The notes beneath the pieces are model-generated. The model had not been told where the DNA came from and ran no database searches. It saw only the letters and a program-made list of their open reading frames with translations. Both the position numbers and the translations under genes were made by a program. From positions 62,001 through 126,000 of the forward strand of contig JAIESC010000082.1 in NCBI GenBank assembly GCA_019746355.1: DNA of 64,000 nucleotides. The letters run 5' to 3'. Within the stretch, counting starts at the first letter, position 1. The number at the start of each line of letters is the position of its first letter. Positions 8,203 to 16,395 of this stretch are shown here, piece after piece. The stretch is from Xanthobacteraceae bacterium (GTDB taxonomy: Bacteria; Pseudomonadota; Alphaproteobacteria; Rhizobiales; Xanthobacteraceae).

Positions 8203-10122
8203 ATGGACGACATCACCAAGACCGCACCGCAGACCAAGGCCAAAAAGGCGGCCAACCCCGTCATCACCGAAATCGTGCGCAACGGCCTCGTCGCCGTGAC
8301 CGAGGAGATGAAAATCAACCTCATGCGCACGGCCTACAACATGATCATCTACGAGGCGCTCGACTTCACCGTCGGGCTGTTCGACGCGCGCGGCAATATC
8401 GTGTCGATCGGTCTCGGCCTGCCGATGTTCATCCGCGGCATGAGCGAGACGGTGAAGGCCAAGATCGAGCACTACGGAATCGAAAATATCGAGCCCGGCG
8501 ACGTGCTGCTCACCAACGACGCCTACATCACCGGCTCGCACCTCAACCATATGACGTTCACCGTGCCGGTGTTCCACGAGGACGAGCTGGTCGGCTTCTC
8601 CTGCTGCATGGCGCACTGGCCGGACGTCGGCGGCACCATCATGGAAGGCACCACCGACATCTTCTCCGAGGGGCTGCAGATGCCCATCGTGAAGATCTAC
8701 AGGAAGGGCCTGCCGAACGAGGAACTGATCGACCTGATCAAGATGAACGTCCGTCTGCCGGAGCGGGCGATGGGCGATTTCCGCGCCCAGCTTGCCGCGG
8801 TGAAGACCGGCGAGCGGCGCTTTGCCGAGATGGTGCGCAAATACGGCCGCGACGACGTACTGAACGGCATCGACGCGATCATGGACCAGAGCGAGGCCGT
8901 GGCCCGCGCCCGCGTCCGCGCCATGCCGGACGGCGTCTACGAGGCCGAGTCGTTCATGGACGACGACGGCATCAATGTCGGCCAGCGCGTGCCGATCAAG
9001 GTGCGGGTCGAGATCAAGGGCGAGCAGATGACCGTGGACCTCACCGGCGTGTCGCCGCAGGTGCAGGGCTTCTACAATTCCGGCAAGACCGCGGGCTATT
9101 CCTGCGCCCAGGTCGCCTTCAAGTGCCTCACCTCGTCGCTCGACCTGCCGATCAACGAGGGCCAGTTCCGTGCGCTCGACATCGTGCTGCCGCCGGGCCG
9201 CGTGGTCAGCGCGACCAAGCCCGCGGCGATGCGCATGTGGATGACCTATCCGATGACCATCGTCGACACGATCTTCAAGGCGCTGGCGCCCGCCCTTCCC
9301 GACCGCGTGATCGCCGGCCACCACGCCGATCTCTGCGTCGGCCGCATCAACGGAAGGCGGCCGAAGGACGACAGCTTCTACATCTATCTCGGCGGGCTCA
9401 TCGGCGGCGGCTGGGGCGCCAAGTTCAACAGCGACGGCCGCAATGCGGTGATCGCGATGAACGACGGCGACACCCACAACGGCCCCTCCGAGCAGGTCGA
9501 GGCGAAGTATCCGCTGCTGGTGGAGCGCTATTCGCTGCGGCCCGATTCCGGCGGCGCGGGCAAATTCCGCGGCGGGCTCGGCGCCGAGCAGGTGGTGCAG
9601 GCGCGCCATCCGATCCGCTTCTCGTCGCTGATGGAGCGCGCGCGCTGCAAGCCCTGGGGCCTGTACGGCGGGCTCTCCGGCCTCGGCAACGCGGTCGCGG
9701 TGCACCGCTTCAACGCGCCCGAGGAGACGCGCTTTCCGAGCGCCAAGGCGCTGAACCAGGTGCTGCAGCCGGGCGACGCCTACATCATCCGCTCCGGCGG
9801 CGGCGGCGGCTACGGCTCGCCGCTGCTGCGCGATCTCGACACGCTCCAGCGCGACGTGCGCTGCGGCTATATCACGAAGGACGCGGCGGAAAAATGCTAC
9901 GGCGCGGTGTTCAAGCCGGACTCCGACGAGCTCGACAGGACCGCGACCGCGGCGCGGCGCACCGAGATGCAGCGCCAGGGCCTGCCGCACGACGAGCCGA
10001 TCACCGAGATCATCATCCCGTTCCCGACTGCGCCGCAGCCGCAAGCGAGAGCGCCCGAGCACGAGAGGATGACCGAGGAGGAGCGCGTGGCGTTCGCGAT
10101 GCAGTGCCGGTGTTGCCGATAG
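8203..10122 (+). CDS. hyuB: Hydantoinase B / 5-oxoprolinase-type subunit
   Basis: Second subunit of the ATP-dependent hydantoinase/oxoprolinase. Family signatures: PVITEIVRNGLVAVTEEMKI at the N-terminus, PGDVLLTNDAYITGSHLNHM near residue 105, HWPDVGGTIMEG near 145, PGRVVSATKP near 330, and a Gly-rich SGGGGGYGSPLLRD near 530, typical of the C-terminal half. The start ATG is preceded by GGAGGGG; an in-frame TTG two codons earlier overlaps the hyuA stop. The last 40 or so residues (ending in QCRCCR) extend slightly beyond the usual end and are cysteine-rich at the tip. It completes the operon that begins with the ABC importer. Confidence 0.92.
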   Translation: MDDITKTAPQTKAKKAANPVITEIVRNGLVAVTEEMKINLMRTAYNMIIYEALDFTVGLFDARGNIVSIGLGLPMFIRGMSETVKAKIEHYGIENIEPGDVLLTNDAYITGSHLNHMTFTVPVFHEDELVGFSCCMAHWPDVGGTIMEGTTDIFSEGLQMPIVKIYRKGLPNEELIDLIKMNVRLPERAMGDFRAQLAAVKTGERRFAEMVRKYGRDDVLNGIDAIMDQSEAVARARVRAMPDGVYEAESFMDDDGINVGQRVPIKVRVEIKGEQMTVDLTGVSPQVQGFYNSGKTAGYSCAQVAFKCLTSSLDLPINEGQFRALDIVLPPGRVVSATKPAAMRMWMTYPMTIVDTIFKALAPALPDRVIAGHHADLCVGRINGRRPKDDSFYIYLGGLIGGGWGAKFNSDGRNAVIAMNDGDTHNGPSEQVEAKYPLLVERYSLRPDSGGAGKFRGGLGAEQVVQARHPIRFSSLMERARCKPWGLYGGLSGLGNAVAVHRFNAPEETRFPSAKALNQVLQPGDAYIIRSGGGGGYGSPLLRDLDTLQRDVRCGYITKDAAEKCYGAVFKPDSDELDRTATAARRTEMQRQGLPHDEPITEIIIPFPTAPQPQARAPEHERMTEEERVAFAMQCRCCR

Positions 10123-10170
10123 GCTCGGCGCGCCTCGTTCAAATCGACGACGTCTGGCCCGGGCGGGCCC

Positions 10171-10923
10171 TCAAACGTCCGACAGCCGTTGCAGGGCCGC
10201 GAGGTCGGTGATGGTCAGCGTCCCGCCGGCGATGTGAGCGATGCCGTCGGTGCGGAGCGCGCCGAGCACCCGGCCGACATGGATCACCGTCATGCCGGTG
10301 GCGTCGGCGATGTGCTGCTGCCGCAGCGGCATGTCGAACGACAGTCCGCAGATCTGCCCGCGCGCCTGCATCCGCGTCCTGAGCTGGAGGAACAGCCGCG
10401 CGATCCGCTCCTCGGCGCGCCGGCGGCCAAGGTCGGTGGCCAGTTCCTCGACCTCGGCCTGCTCGGCGAGGCAGGCCGAAACCAGCGTCCGCAAAAGCTG
10501 CGGGTCCCGCGTCAGGGCTTCGTCGACCTGCGCGCGCTCCGAGATGGAGTAGCGAACGTCGGTGATCGCCTCGACGAAGAAGCTCAGCCGGTCGCAGAAG
10601 ATCGCTCGGGCAGACACGAGGTCGCCGGGCAGGATGAACGACAGGATTTGCCGCCGGCCGTCGGAAAGCCGCCGCACACGTGCCGCCCATCCCGAATAGA
10701 CGAACGGAATCCCGTCGAGGTCCTCGCCCGCCCGATAGATGGCGTGGCGGGCGCGGGTGATCCGCCGCTCCGGCTGAAGCGGAAACGCGCCTTGCCACGC
10801 CTCGCGAGGTGCGTCCGGCGCGGCCTCGCTTCCCTCCGGCGTTCCAGCCTTCCGGGTTTCGATCCGCGGACGCCGATGGCGTGAAAGGGTGTCTTCCGCC
10901 GTCGCAGGCGCTTCCAGGGTCAT
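10171..10923 (-). CDS. Crp/Fnr family transcriptional regulator
   Basis: About 250 residues. A variable N-terminal stretch of about 45 residues precedes a cyclic-nucleotide-binding-like beta-roll (YRAGEDLDGIPFVYSGWAARV, SFILPGDLVSARAIF), a dimer helix (SACLAEQAEVEELATDLGRR) and a winged HTH (LSFDMPLRQQHIADATGMTV and the following IHVGRVLGAL). I see no cluster of N-terminal cysteines, so an Fnr-type iron-sulfur sensor is unlikely. The phosphate-binding Arg/Ser pair of Crp is not obvious either, so the signal is unknown. The ATG was chosen over an upstream start because the extra residues have no homologous look and AAGG lies 9 nt upstream. It converges with hyuB, and a GGCCCGGGCGGGCC palindrome lies between them. 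Confidence 0.87.
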   Translation of the reverse strand: MTLEAPATAEDTLSRHRRPRIETRKAGTPEGSEAAPDAPREAWQGAFPLQPERRITRARHAIYRAGEDLDGIPFVYSGWAARVRRLSDGRRQILSFILPGDLVSARAIFCDRLSFFVEAITDVRYSISERAQVDEALTRDPQLLRTLVSACLAEQAEVEELATDLGRRRAEERIARLFLQLRTRMQARGQICGLSFDMPLRQQHIADATGMTVIHVGRVLGALRTDGIAHIAGGTLTITDLAALQRLSDV

Positions 10924-11281
10924 CGAGCTGGACCTTGCATGGACGACACATCCGCCAGGTTGGCCTGGCTTCCACACGGCCCGGATACAGACGACAGATT
11001 GATCGCACCTTGCTCAGGCCGGCAGGTGTTCGAATCGGTCTTGCCGCCGGCCGTGAGCGTCACAAAGTGATTCGCGTCACAAGGCTGCAATATACCATGC
11101 CGCGACCCTCGCACCGCATGGTTTAACAACAAAAGTTGCCATCAATCGTTCGCATTGGCTGGGGAAAAGCCGCCTTGCTGCGGGCGCAGGATCGCGCGAA
11201 GGCATTTTCGGTTTTGTGAACCGCGCCCACTTGTAATAAGTGCATAGGCAAGAAGAAGAATCGGACTGAGCCGCCGCACCC
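10924..11281. other. Intergenic region without a recognisable gene
   Basis: Between the Crp/Fnr start and the response-regulator fragment. It should hold the promoter of the Crp/Fnr gene on the minus strand. No RNA gene, repeat copy or convincing coding frame is visible. The missing N-terminal half of the following receiver domain is not found in any frame here. Confidence 0.5.
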
Positions 11282-11623
11282 TGCGCAAAGCGAGCGCGGC
11301 TGATCCCCATCCTGATCATGACGACCGACACCCGCTCGACCATCGTCGGCAACGCGCGCGATTGCGGAGCCAACATGGTCCTGGTCAAGCCGGTGTCGCC
11401 GACCAGCCTTTACGACCGGCTGGTCTGGATCGCGTTCAACGCCCGCAAGTTCGTCGACTCGAAGGACTACTTCGGACCCGACCGCCGCTTCAAGATCGAG
11501 GGCTATCCGAACGGCGTCGGACGGCGCGCCTCCGACAAGGCGGTCGATCTCGGCACGCCGACCGGGCCTGCGTTGTCGCAAAGCGACATCGACGCGCTGC
11601 TCAAGGCTTCACGGAACGGCTGA
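11282..11623 (+). pseudogene. 5'-truncated response-regulator fragment
   Basis: From about codon LIPILIMTTDTRSTIVG onward the sequence reads as the second half of a CheY-like receiver (conserved T in MTTDT, Lys in MVLVKPVSPTSLYDRL) plus a tail with YFGPDRRFK and GVGRRASD. This tail is characteristic of an alphaproteobacterial two-domain regulator. The first half with the acidic pocket and phospho-acceptor Asp is absent. A stop lies in frame at 11267, and the first ATG is at 11318, inside the domain. The downstream gene starts 5 nt after the stop. It is either a remnant or a short expressed fragment of about 101 residues. It cannot be a functional phospho-receiver as it stands. Confidence 0.72.
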
Positions 11624-11628
11624 CGGCC

Positions 11629-12153
11629 ATGAACAAGCCCCCCGACTACGAGGCTCGCGAGTTTCACGTCGAAACCAAGTTCCAGCAGCTGGCCAAGCGT
11701 CCCGGCGGCGTCTCGCGCGAGCAGGCGGTGGCCAACGCGCAGGCCAGCGTCGCCACGCTGAAGCCCGGTTTCGAGACCTGGCTCGACGACGAGATTGCGA
11801 TGCTGCTCCGGTCCGTTCCCAAGGACGGCCAGGACCTCAGCGACAAGCACTGGATGGACGCCGCCAATTCCCACTGCCAGCACCTGGCCGACGTCTCGGC
11901 GACGATGGGATACGAGTTCGTCTCCTACGTCGCCAACAATCTGTGCCTGATGTTCGACGCCATCAGGCACGGAGCCGACTATCGCCGCGACGTCATGAAA
12001 TGCCATGTCGACGCGCTGCTGCTCGGCCGGAAGGACAAGTTCCGCCGGATGAAGCCGGAGGACGTGCCGGAACTGACCGACGGACTGCGGCGGGTGCTGG
12101 GATCGCAGAAGCCGAAAACCGCCACCGTTCCCGGCTCGACCGCCAAATCCTGA
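11629..12153 (+). CDS. Hypothetical protein linked to chemotaxis locus
   Basis: 174-residue soluble, mostly helical protein that I do not recognise. It begins MNKPPDYEAREFHVETKFQQ and contains two His/Cys-bearing helices (HWMDAANSHCQHLADVSATM and DVMKCHVDALLLGRKDKF) with an acidic C-terminal segment. It starts 5 nt after the response-regulator fragment, so the two were probably co-transcribed. The gene lies next to the chemotaxis operon, which transcribes toward it from the other strand. A role in chemotaxis signalling or flagellar control is only a guess from position. Base composition matches its neighbours. Confidence 0.7.
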   Translation: MNKPPDYEAREFHVETKFQQLAKRPGGVSREQAVANAQASVATLKPGFETWLDDEIAMLLRSVPKDGQDLSDKHWMDAANSHCQHLADVSATMGYEFVSYVANNLCLMFDAIRHGADYRRDVMKCHVDALLLGRKDKFRRMKPEDVPELTDGLRRVLGSQKPKTATVPGSTAKS

Positions 12154-12219
12154 CCGCCAGAATCAAAAGGGCCGGCGCGATGCCGGCCCCGTTCCGCGAT
12201 TTTTGCTGCAGCGGTCGGC

Positions 12220-12654
12220 TCAGAACACCGCCTCGTCGATGACCTCTTCGGCCGGCGACGGCATGGTCTCGCCGAGACAGGTCAGCAGCCGCTGCTTGAT
12301 GTCCGTCAGCGTGATGTCGGCGACCGCCTCGGCCCCGCACGGCACTTCGCCCGGGACGCTGCCCTCCGCGGTGGCGGTGGCGCAGTGGGTGATCATGCTC
12401 TTGAGCGCCGAGAACTCCTGATGGAGCCGGTCGAAGCTCTGCAGCGCCTCGATCAGCTCGTAATCGCCCGGATTGCCGCGGTTCAGCACGGTCTGAGTGA
12501 CCTTGCCGCTCGCCTGCTCGAAGCGATCGAGCGTTTCATGGAGAACGGTGTTCACCGCGCTGAGCAACCGGCCCACGCCCGCGAACGGATCCCCCTGCCC
12601 CGGAACAACGTTATCCTGTTCGCTGAAAAGCGACTCGTCCTGACCCGCGATCAT
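12220..12654 (-). CDS. Hypothetical protein at the end of the chemotaxis operon
   Basis: 144-residue acidic, helical protein without a recognised family. The central region DRFEQASGKVTQTVLNRG and YELIEALQSFDRLHQEFSAL could form an amphipathic helical bundle. The pattern L-x-x-F-D-R-x-x-Q recalls helices of phosphatase-type chemotaxis proteins such as CheZ, but the match is too weak to name it. It is the last minus-strand gene after cheY, with a 265-nt gap that may carry its own promoter. The C-terminus TMPSPAEEVIDEAVF is acidic. The gene model is supported by codon pattern and by the absence of an alternative frame. Confidence 0.65.
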   Translation of the reverse strand: MIAGQDESLFSEQDNVVPGQGDPFAGVGRLLSAVNTVLHETLDRFEQASGKVTQTVLNRGNPGDYELIEALQSFDRLHQEFSALKSMITHCATATAEGSVPGEVPCGAEAVADITLTDIKQRLLTCLGETMPSPAEEVIDEAVF

Positions 12655-12919
12655 TTGGACCTGCTGTTGACGCCCGATGTGCCTTGTCTTGTCGCCAGGT
12701 CACTCGAACCTGGGCCGCAGGCTTTGACACACGAGCCAGCGCGACCGCAAAGCTATGGCACCACGGTGAGAACAGTCTTAAGGCGATTAAAGAAACCGGC
12801 GTGAATAGACGCTGTGGTAAACCGCGAACTGAGGCAATCCGGCAAAAATCGCCGGCGAAGGTCAAAACATTCTTTACCATGCTGGCGCCGCCCCCGGCGC
12901 CAGATCCCGGCCCCACACC

Positions 12920-13309
12920 CTATTGCAGCTTGCCGACGACGGCCTCGACCTTCTCGCGCAGCATCTCGGCCGTGAACGGCTTGACGATGTAGTTGTTCAC
13001 GCCGGCCTGCGCCGCCGAAACCACCAGCGCGTTGTCGCCGCGTCCGGTCACGAGGATGAACGGCAACTTGCGCACCGCCGGATGGCCGCGCACCGCGCGC
13101 AGCAGGCCCAGCCCGTCCATCCCCGGCATGTTGAAATCGGAGATGATCATGTCCAGCGGCTGCGTCGTCGCCTTCTTGAAGGCATCGTCGCCGTTGTCCG
13201 CGTCGATGATGTTGCGGACGCCCATTTCCTGCAGCGCAAGGCGCGTCACCTCGCGCATGGTGAGCTGGTCGTCAACGACGAGAACCTTGAACGTCATTGC
13301 GAGAGGCAT
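12920..13309 (-). CDS. cheY: Chemotaxis response regulator CheY
   Basis: Single-domain receiver of 129 residues that carries the phosphoryl signal from CheA to the flagellar motor, or acts as a phosphate sink. The acidic pocket D13-D14, phospho-acceptor D58 in ISDFNMPGMDG, switch Thr in ILVTGRGDN and K110 in YIVKPF are all present. The start has AGGAG 9 nt upstream. It follows cheA by about 60 nt in the same direction. Rhizobial systems usually have two CheY proteins; the other receiver here is in the STAS fusion upstream of cheA. Confidence 0.95.
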   Translation of the reverse strand: MPLAMTFKVLVVDDQLTMREVTRLALQEMGVRNIIDADNGDDAFKKATTQPLDMIISDFNMPGMDGLGLLRAVRGHPAVRKLPFILVTGRGDNALVVSAAQAGVNNYIVKPFTAEMLREKVEAVVGKLQ

Positions 13310-13368
13310 GTCTTACACTCCTAAAGTCTTCGAGCTGGCTTTTGTTGTGCCGTTGTGGTGCGAAGTCG

Positions 13369-15594
13369 TCAGTTGAGGTGCATGGCATTCGCCGCGCCGC
13401 TCGCCCCCGGGGGCGGCATGTTCCGGCCGTCGACCGAGGTCATGTTGGCCAGCATCTCGATGTCGAGAATGAACGCCACATGCCCGTCGCCCAGGATCGT
13501 TGCGCCGGCGATGCCCTGCACGGTGCCGCAGTTCTCCTCGATGCTCTTGATGACGACCTGCTGGTTGCCGATGAGATCGTCGACGATCAGGCCCATCCTG
13601 GTGCCGTCGCTCGCCTCGGTGATGATGACCACGCCGTTGGTGCGGTCCGCCATCGCCTGATCGACGCCGAGCACGTCGGCGAGATAGATGAGCGGGACGA
13701 TGTCGCCGCGCAGGTTGAGCGCGCCGGCCGCACCGATCACCCGGTGGATCTCGTCCTCGCCCGGCCGCAGGCACTCGACGATGTTCGGGATCGGCAGCAC
13801 GTAGGTCTGCCTGGCAACCTCCACCACCAGGCCATCCATGACCGCGAGCGTCAGCGGCAGCGCGAGCTGGATGGTGGTGCCGCGACCGAACTCCGACTTG
13901 ATGGTCGTGCGGCCGCCAAGGTCCTGAATGTTGCGCCGGACCACGTCCATGCCGACGCCGCGGCCGGAGATGTCGGAGACGGTCTCCGCCGTCGAGAAGC
14001 CCGGCAGGAAAATGAGATTGCAGATCTCGTCGTCGGTCAGCACCGCATTCGGATCGACCAGGCCCTTTTCCTTGGCCTTCTTCAGCACGCGCTCGCAATT
14101 GATGCCGCCGCCGTCGTCGGCGATCTCGATGACGATGCGGCCGCCGCGCTGCTCGGCGGACATCCGGATCGTCCCTTCTTCGTACTTGCCCTTGGCGACC
14201 CGCTCGCCCGGCGGCTCGATGCCGTGATCGATCGAGTTGCGGATGATGTGCGTCAGCGGGTCGCTGAGCCGCTCGATGATGGTCTTGTCGACCTCCGTCG
14301 TCTCGCCGAACATCTCGATCTGGACCTTCTTGCCGGTCTTGGCCGAGAGCTCGCGAACCAGGCGCGGCATCCGCTGGAACACGGAGCTGACCGGCTGGGC
14401 GCGGATCGCCATGACGCTGTCTTTCAGCCCGCGGGTGTGGCGCACGAGATCGGACAGGATGTTGGAAATCCGGGCGCTGGTGTGCTCGGGCAGCTCGTCG
14501 ATGACCTGATGCAGCATCGCCTGCGCGATCACCAGCTCGCCCACCATGTTCACGACGCGGTCGATCTTGTCGAGCTCGACGCGGATGGTGACGGACGACG
14601 GCTGCTTGGCGGCGCCGCGCGCTTCCTTGCCGTTGCCGGAGGCTTCCGGCGGAGGCGGCGGCGCGGCCGGAGCGGCGAAGGAGGCCGCGACCGGCGCGGG
14701 CGGAACAGCCGGAGCCATGCCAACGGGAGCCATGACAACGGGAGCCGGAGCGTCGGGAGCCGCCACAGCCGGCGCAATCGGTTGCGGCGCGGGCTCTGCG
14801 GCGGGGGCCGGCGCCGCGGCGGCGGGCGTCATGTCGGTGAGCTGGAATTCGCACTCGGCGGCGACCGGAGCAAAGATTGACTCGATCTCCTGCCGGGGTG
14901 ACTCGGTCTCGAGCGTTCCACTCCAGCTGATGTGAAAATCGTCGTGCTGCATATCCTGCAGCGCGGGGATTGCCGCGGTGTCGGCGGTCAGGTCGAGCTT
15001 GCCCATCGAGCGCAGCACGTTGAGCAGGAAACCCGGATCGATCGACTTCTTCAGAATATCCGGCTTCGGCCGGAACGAGATGGAATAGAGCTTCAGCCCG
15101 CCGGTCTGCGGCTGATCGTCGAAGCTGTCGGCCTTGACCGGAACGAAGCTGAACTCCTCGGTTTCCGGCTGCGCGGCAGGCGCAGATCCCGCAGCCCGCT
15201 TCGACGGCTCGCCGCTCAAAAGCGTCTCGAGCGCGTGCCGGGCGTCGCCGCCGTAACCGGGTGCAACCGGCTCGCCCTTGCGCGCCATCTCGACGAGATC
15301 GGCGAGCGTGTCGTTGGCGCGCAGCAGGATATCGATGACGTCGGGGCTGGTCGCCAGGTTGCCCTTGCGCACCTCGTCCATCACCGTTTCGAAGACATGC
15401 GCAAACTCGATCAGCTCGGCGAAGCCGAAGACGCCGGCTCCGCCTTTGATCGAGTGCACTGCGCGGAAGACCGCGTGCACGGTGTCGTCGTTGCCGGTGC
15501 CTTCGCGGATGTCCGCAAGCGAGGTTTCCAGGCTCTGAAGCAGTTCATTGCATTCTTCAAAAAAGGTGATCTTGAGTTGTTCGAGCCCAGACAT
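13369..15594 (-). CDS. cheA: Chemotaxis histidine kinase CheA
   Basis: 741-residue kinase of the chemoreceptor array. The N-terminal Hpt domain carries phospho-His H47 in HAVFRAVHSIKGGAGVFG. A middle domain (about 165-270) resembles a response-regulator-docking module. A long Ala/Pro linker (about 275-335) follows. Then come the dimerisation domain (VTIRVELDKIDRVVNMVGEL), the ATPase domain with N box THIIRNSIDHGIE, G1 DDGGGIN and G2 GRGVGMDVVRRN, and a C-terminal CheW-like domain (VLPIPNIVECLRPGED to VLGVDQA). All catalytic motifs look intact. Neighbours are cheY downstream and the STAS-receiver gene upstream, all in one transcription direction. Confidence 0.96.
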   Translation of the reverse strand: MSGLEQLKITFFEECNELLQSLETSLADIREGTGNDDTVHAVFRAVHSIKGGAGVFGFAELIEFAHVFETVMDEVRKGNLATSPDVIDILLRANDTLADLVEMARKGEPVAPGYGGDARHALETLLSGEPSKRAAGSAPAAQPETEEFSFVPVKADSFDDQPQTGGLKLYSISFRPKPDILKKSIDPGFLLNVLRSMGKLDLTADTAAIPALQDMQHDDFHISWSGTLETESPRQEIESIFAPVAAECEFQLTDMTPAAAAPAPAAEPAPQPIAPAVAAPDAPAPVVMAPVGMAPAVPPAPVAASFAAPAAPPPPPEASGNGKEARGAAKQPSSVTIRVELDKIDRVVNMVGELVIAQAMLHQVIDELPEHTSARISNILSDLVRHTRGLKDSVMAIRAQPVSSVFQRMPRLVRELSAKTGKKVQIEMFGETTEVDKTIIERLSDPLTHIIRNSIDHGIEPPGERVAKGKYEEGTIRMSAEQRGGRIVIEIADDGGGINCERVLKKAKEKGLVDPNAVLTDDEICNLIFLPGFSTAETVSDISGRGVGMDVVRRNIQDLGGRTTIKSEFGRGTTIQLALPLTLAVMDGLVVEVARQTYVLPIPNIVECLRPGEDEIHRVIGAAGALNLRGDIVPLIYLADVLGVDQAMADRTNGVVIITEASDGTRMGLIVDDLIGNQQVVIKSIEENCGTVQGIAGATILGDGHVAFILDIEMLANMTSVDGRNMPPPGASGAANAMHLN

Positions 15595-15630
15595 GAATAG
15601 ATCCCGATTGTTTCAGCCGCTGGCCTTGGC

Positions 15631-16350
15631 TTACGCCGCAACTTTTCGCAGCACGTCGACCAGTCCGGTTGGATTGAATGGCTTGATGATGAAGCCCGTC
15701 GCGCCAAGCTTGCGGGCCCGTTCCTTCTTCTCGTTGTCGCTTTCGGTGGTGAGCACGAGGATCGGCAGATCGTCGTATTCCGCCCGCTCGCGCATGTGCT
15801 GGATGACGCCGTAGCCGTCGAGCTTCGGCATGTTGATGTCGGTGATGACCACATCGACGGTTTCGCGGCCGAGCACGTCGAGACCATCCAGACCGTCGAC
15901 CGCCTGAAGCACCTCGAAGCCGTTGTTGGACAGCGTCAGCATCAGCATGTCGCGCATGGTCTTCGAGTCGTCGATCGTCAGGACTCGCTTCGGCAGCACG
16001 GCGCCGGCAGCCGGCTCGGCGGCGGGAGCCGACGCCGCGGCCGCAGGTTCAGCCTCCGCCTCCGGCGGCTGATCGGCGCCATTCGCCTTGGCTTCGCTGT
16101 CCCACGAGATGCCATGATCGGTGAAAGCCGAGACGAAGGCCTGCGACGGGGCGACCACCGAGACCCTGGACCTGGTTCGGATCGCGGCGAGCACGATCTG
16201 CACGCCGGGCAGCGACATGACCTCGACGCCGGACGCGTCGATGCAAAGCGGCCCGCCCGAAGCAAGCTTGCCCTTCAGCTCGTCGAGCAGTGCCTGACCG
16301 GCGGTCAGGTCGAGGACGGGCTGCAGCTTGATGGTTTGATCTTGCTTCAT
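15631..16350 (-). CDS. STAS domain-response regulator fusion (CheY-like)
   Basis: 239 residues with two domains: an N-terminal STAS domain (about 1-85; LCIDASGVEVMSLPGVQIVL) and a C-terminal receiver (about 121-239). They are joined by an Ala/Pro/Glu linker (about 88-118). The receiver has D127-D128, phospho-acceptor D171 in ITDINMPKLDG, and K223 in FIIKPF, so it should be phosphorylated by the neighbouring CheA. In related rhizobial clusters I expect the STAS protein and this CheY as separate genes, so the fusion is notable. No frameshift explains it, because the linker reads cleanly. It probably bridges array proteins and a CheY. Co-oriented with cheB and cheA. Confidence 0.88.
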   Translation of the reverse strand: MKQDQTIKLQPVLDLTAGQALLDELKGKLASGGPLCIDASGVEVMSLPGVQIVLAAIRTRSRVSVVAPSQAFVSAFTDHGISWDSEAKANGADQPPEAEAEPAAAASAPAAEPAAGAVLPKRVLTIDDSKTMRDMLMLTLSNNGFEVLQAVDGLDGLDVLGRETVDVVITDINMPKLDGYGVIQHMRERAEYDDLPILVLTTESDNEKKERARKLGATGFIIKPFNPTGLVDVLRKVAA

Positions 16351-16395
16351 GGTGCGGTCTTTCTGGTGGTGCCTTCGGTCGGCCTTTGAGCTCAG

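Noticed and set aside
10124..10170. Bidirectional terminator between hyuB and the Crp/Fnr gene
   Set aside because: The GGCCCGGGCGGGCC palindrome is short and lacks a T-run on either strand, so it was not listed as a feature.
10171..10923. Fnr-type oxygen sensor
   Set aside because: No cluster of N-terminal cysteines that could hold an iron-sulfur centre is visible; only the Crp/Fnr fold can be claimed.
13297..14880. Long plus-strand reading frame of about 527 codons opposite cheA
   Set aside because: It is antisense to a clearly recognisable CheA, rich in Arg/Ala/Asp from GC-rich codons, and shows no family motif. Similar long antisense frames occur opposite hyuA (6008-8149), hyuB (8017-10062) and the MCP (19135-21558).
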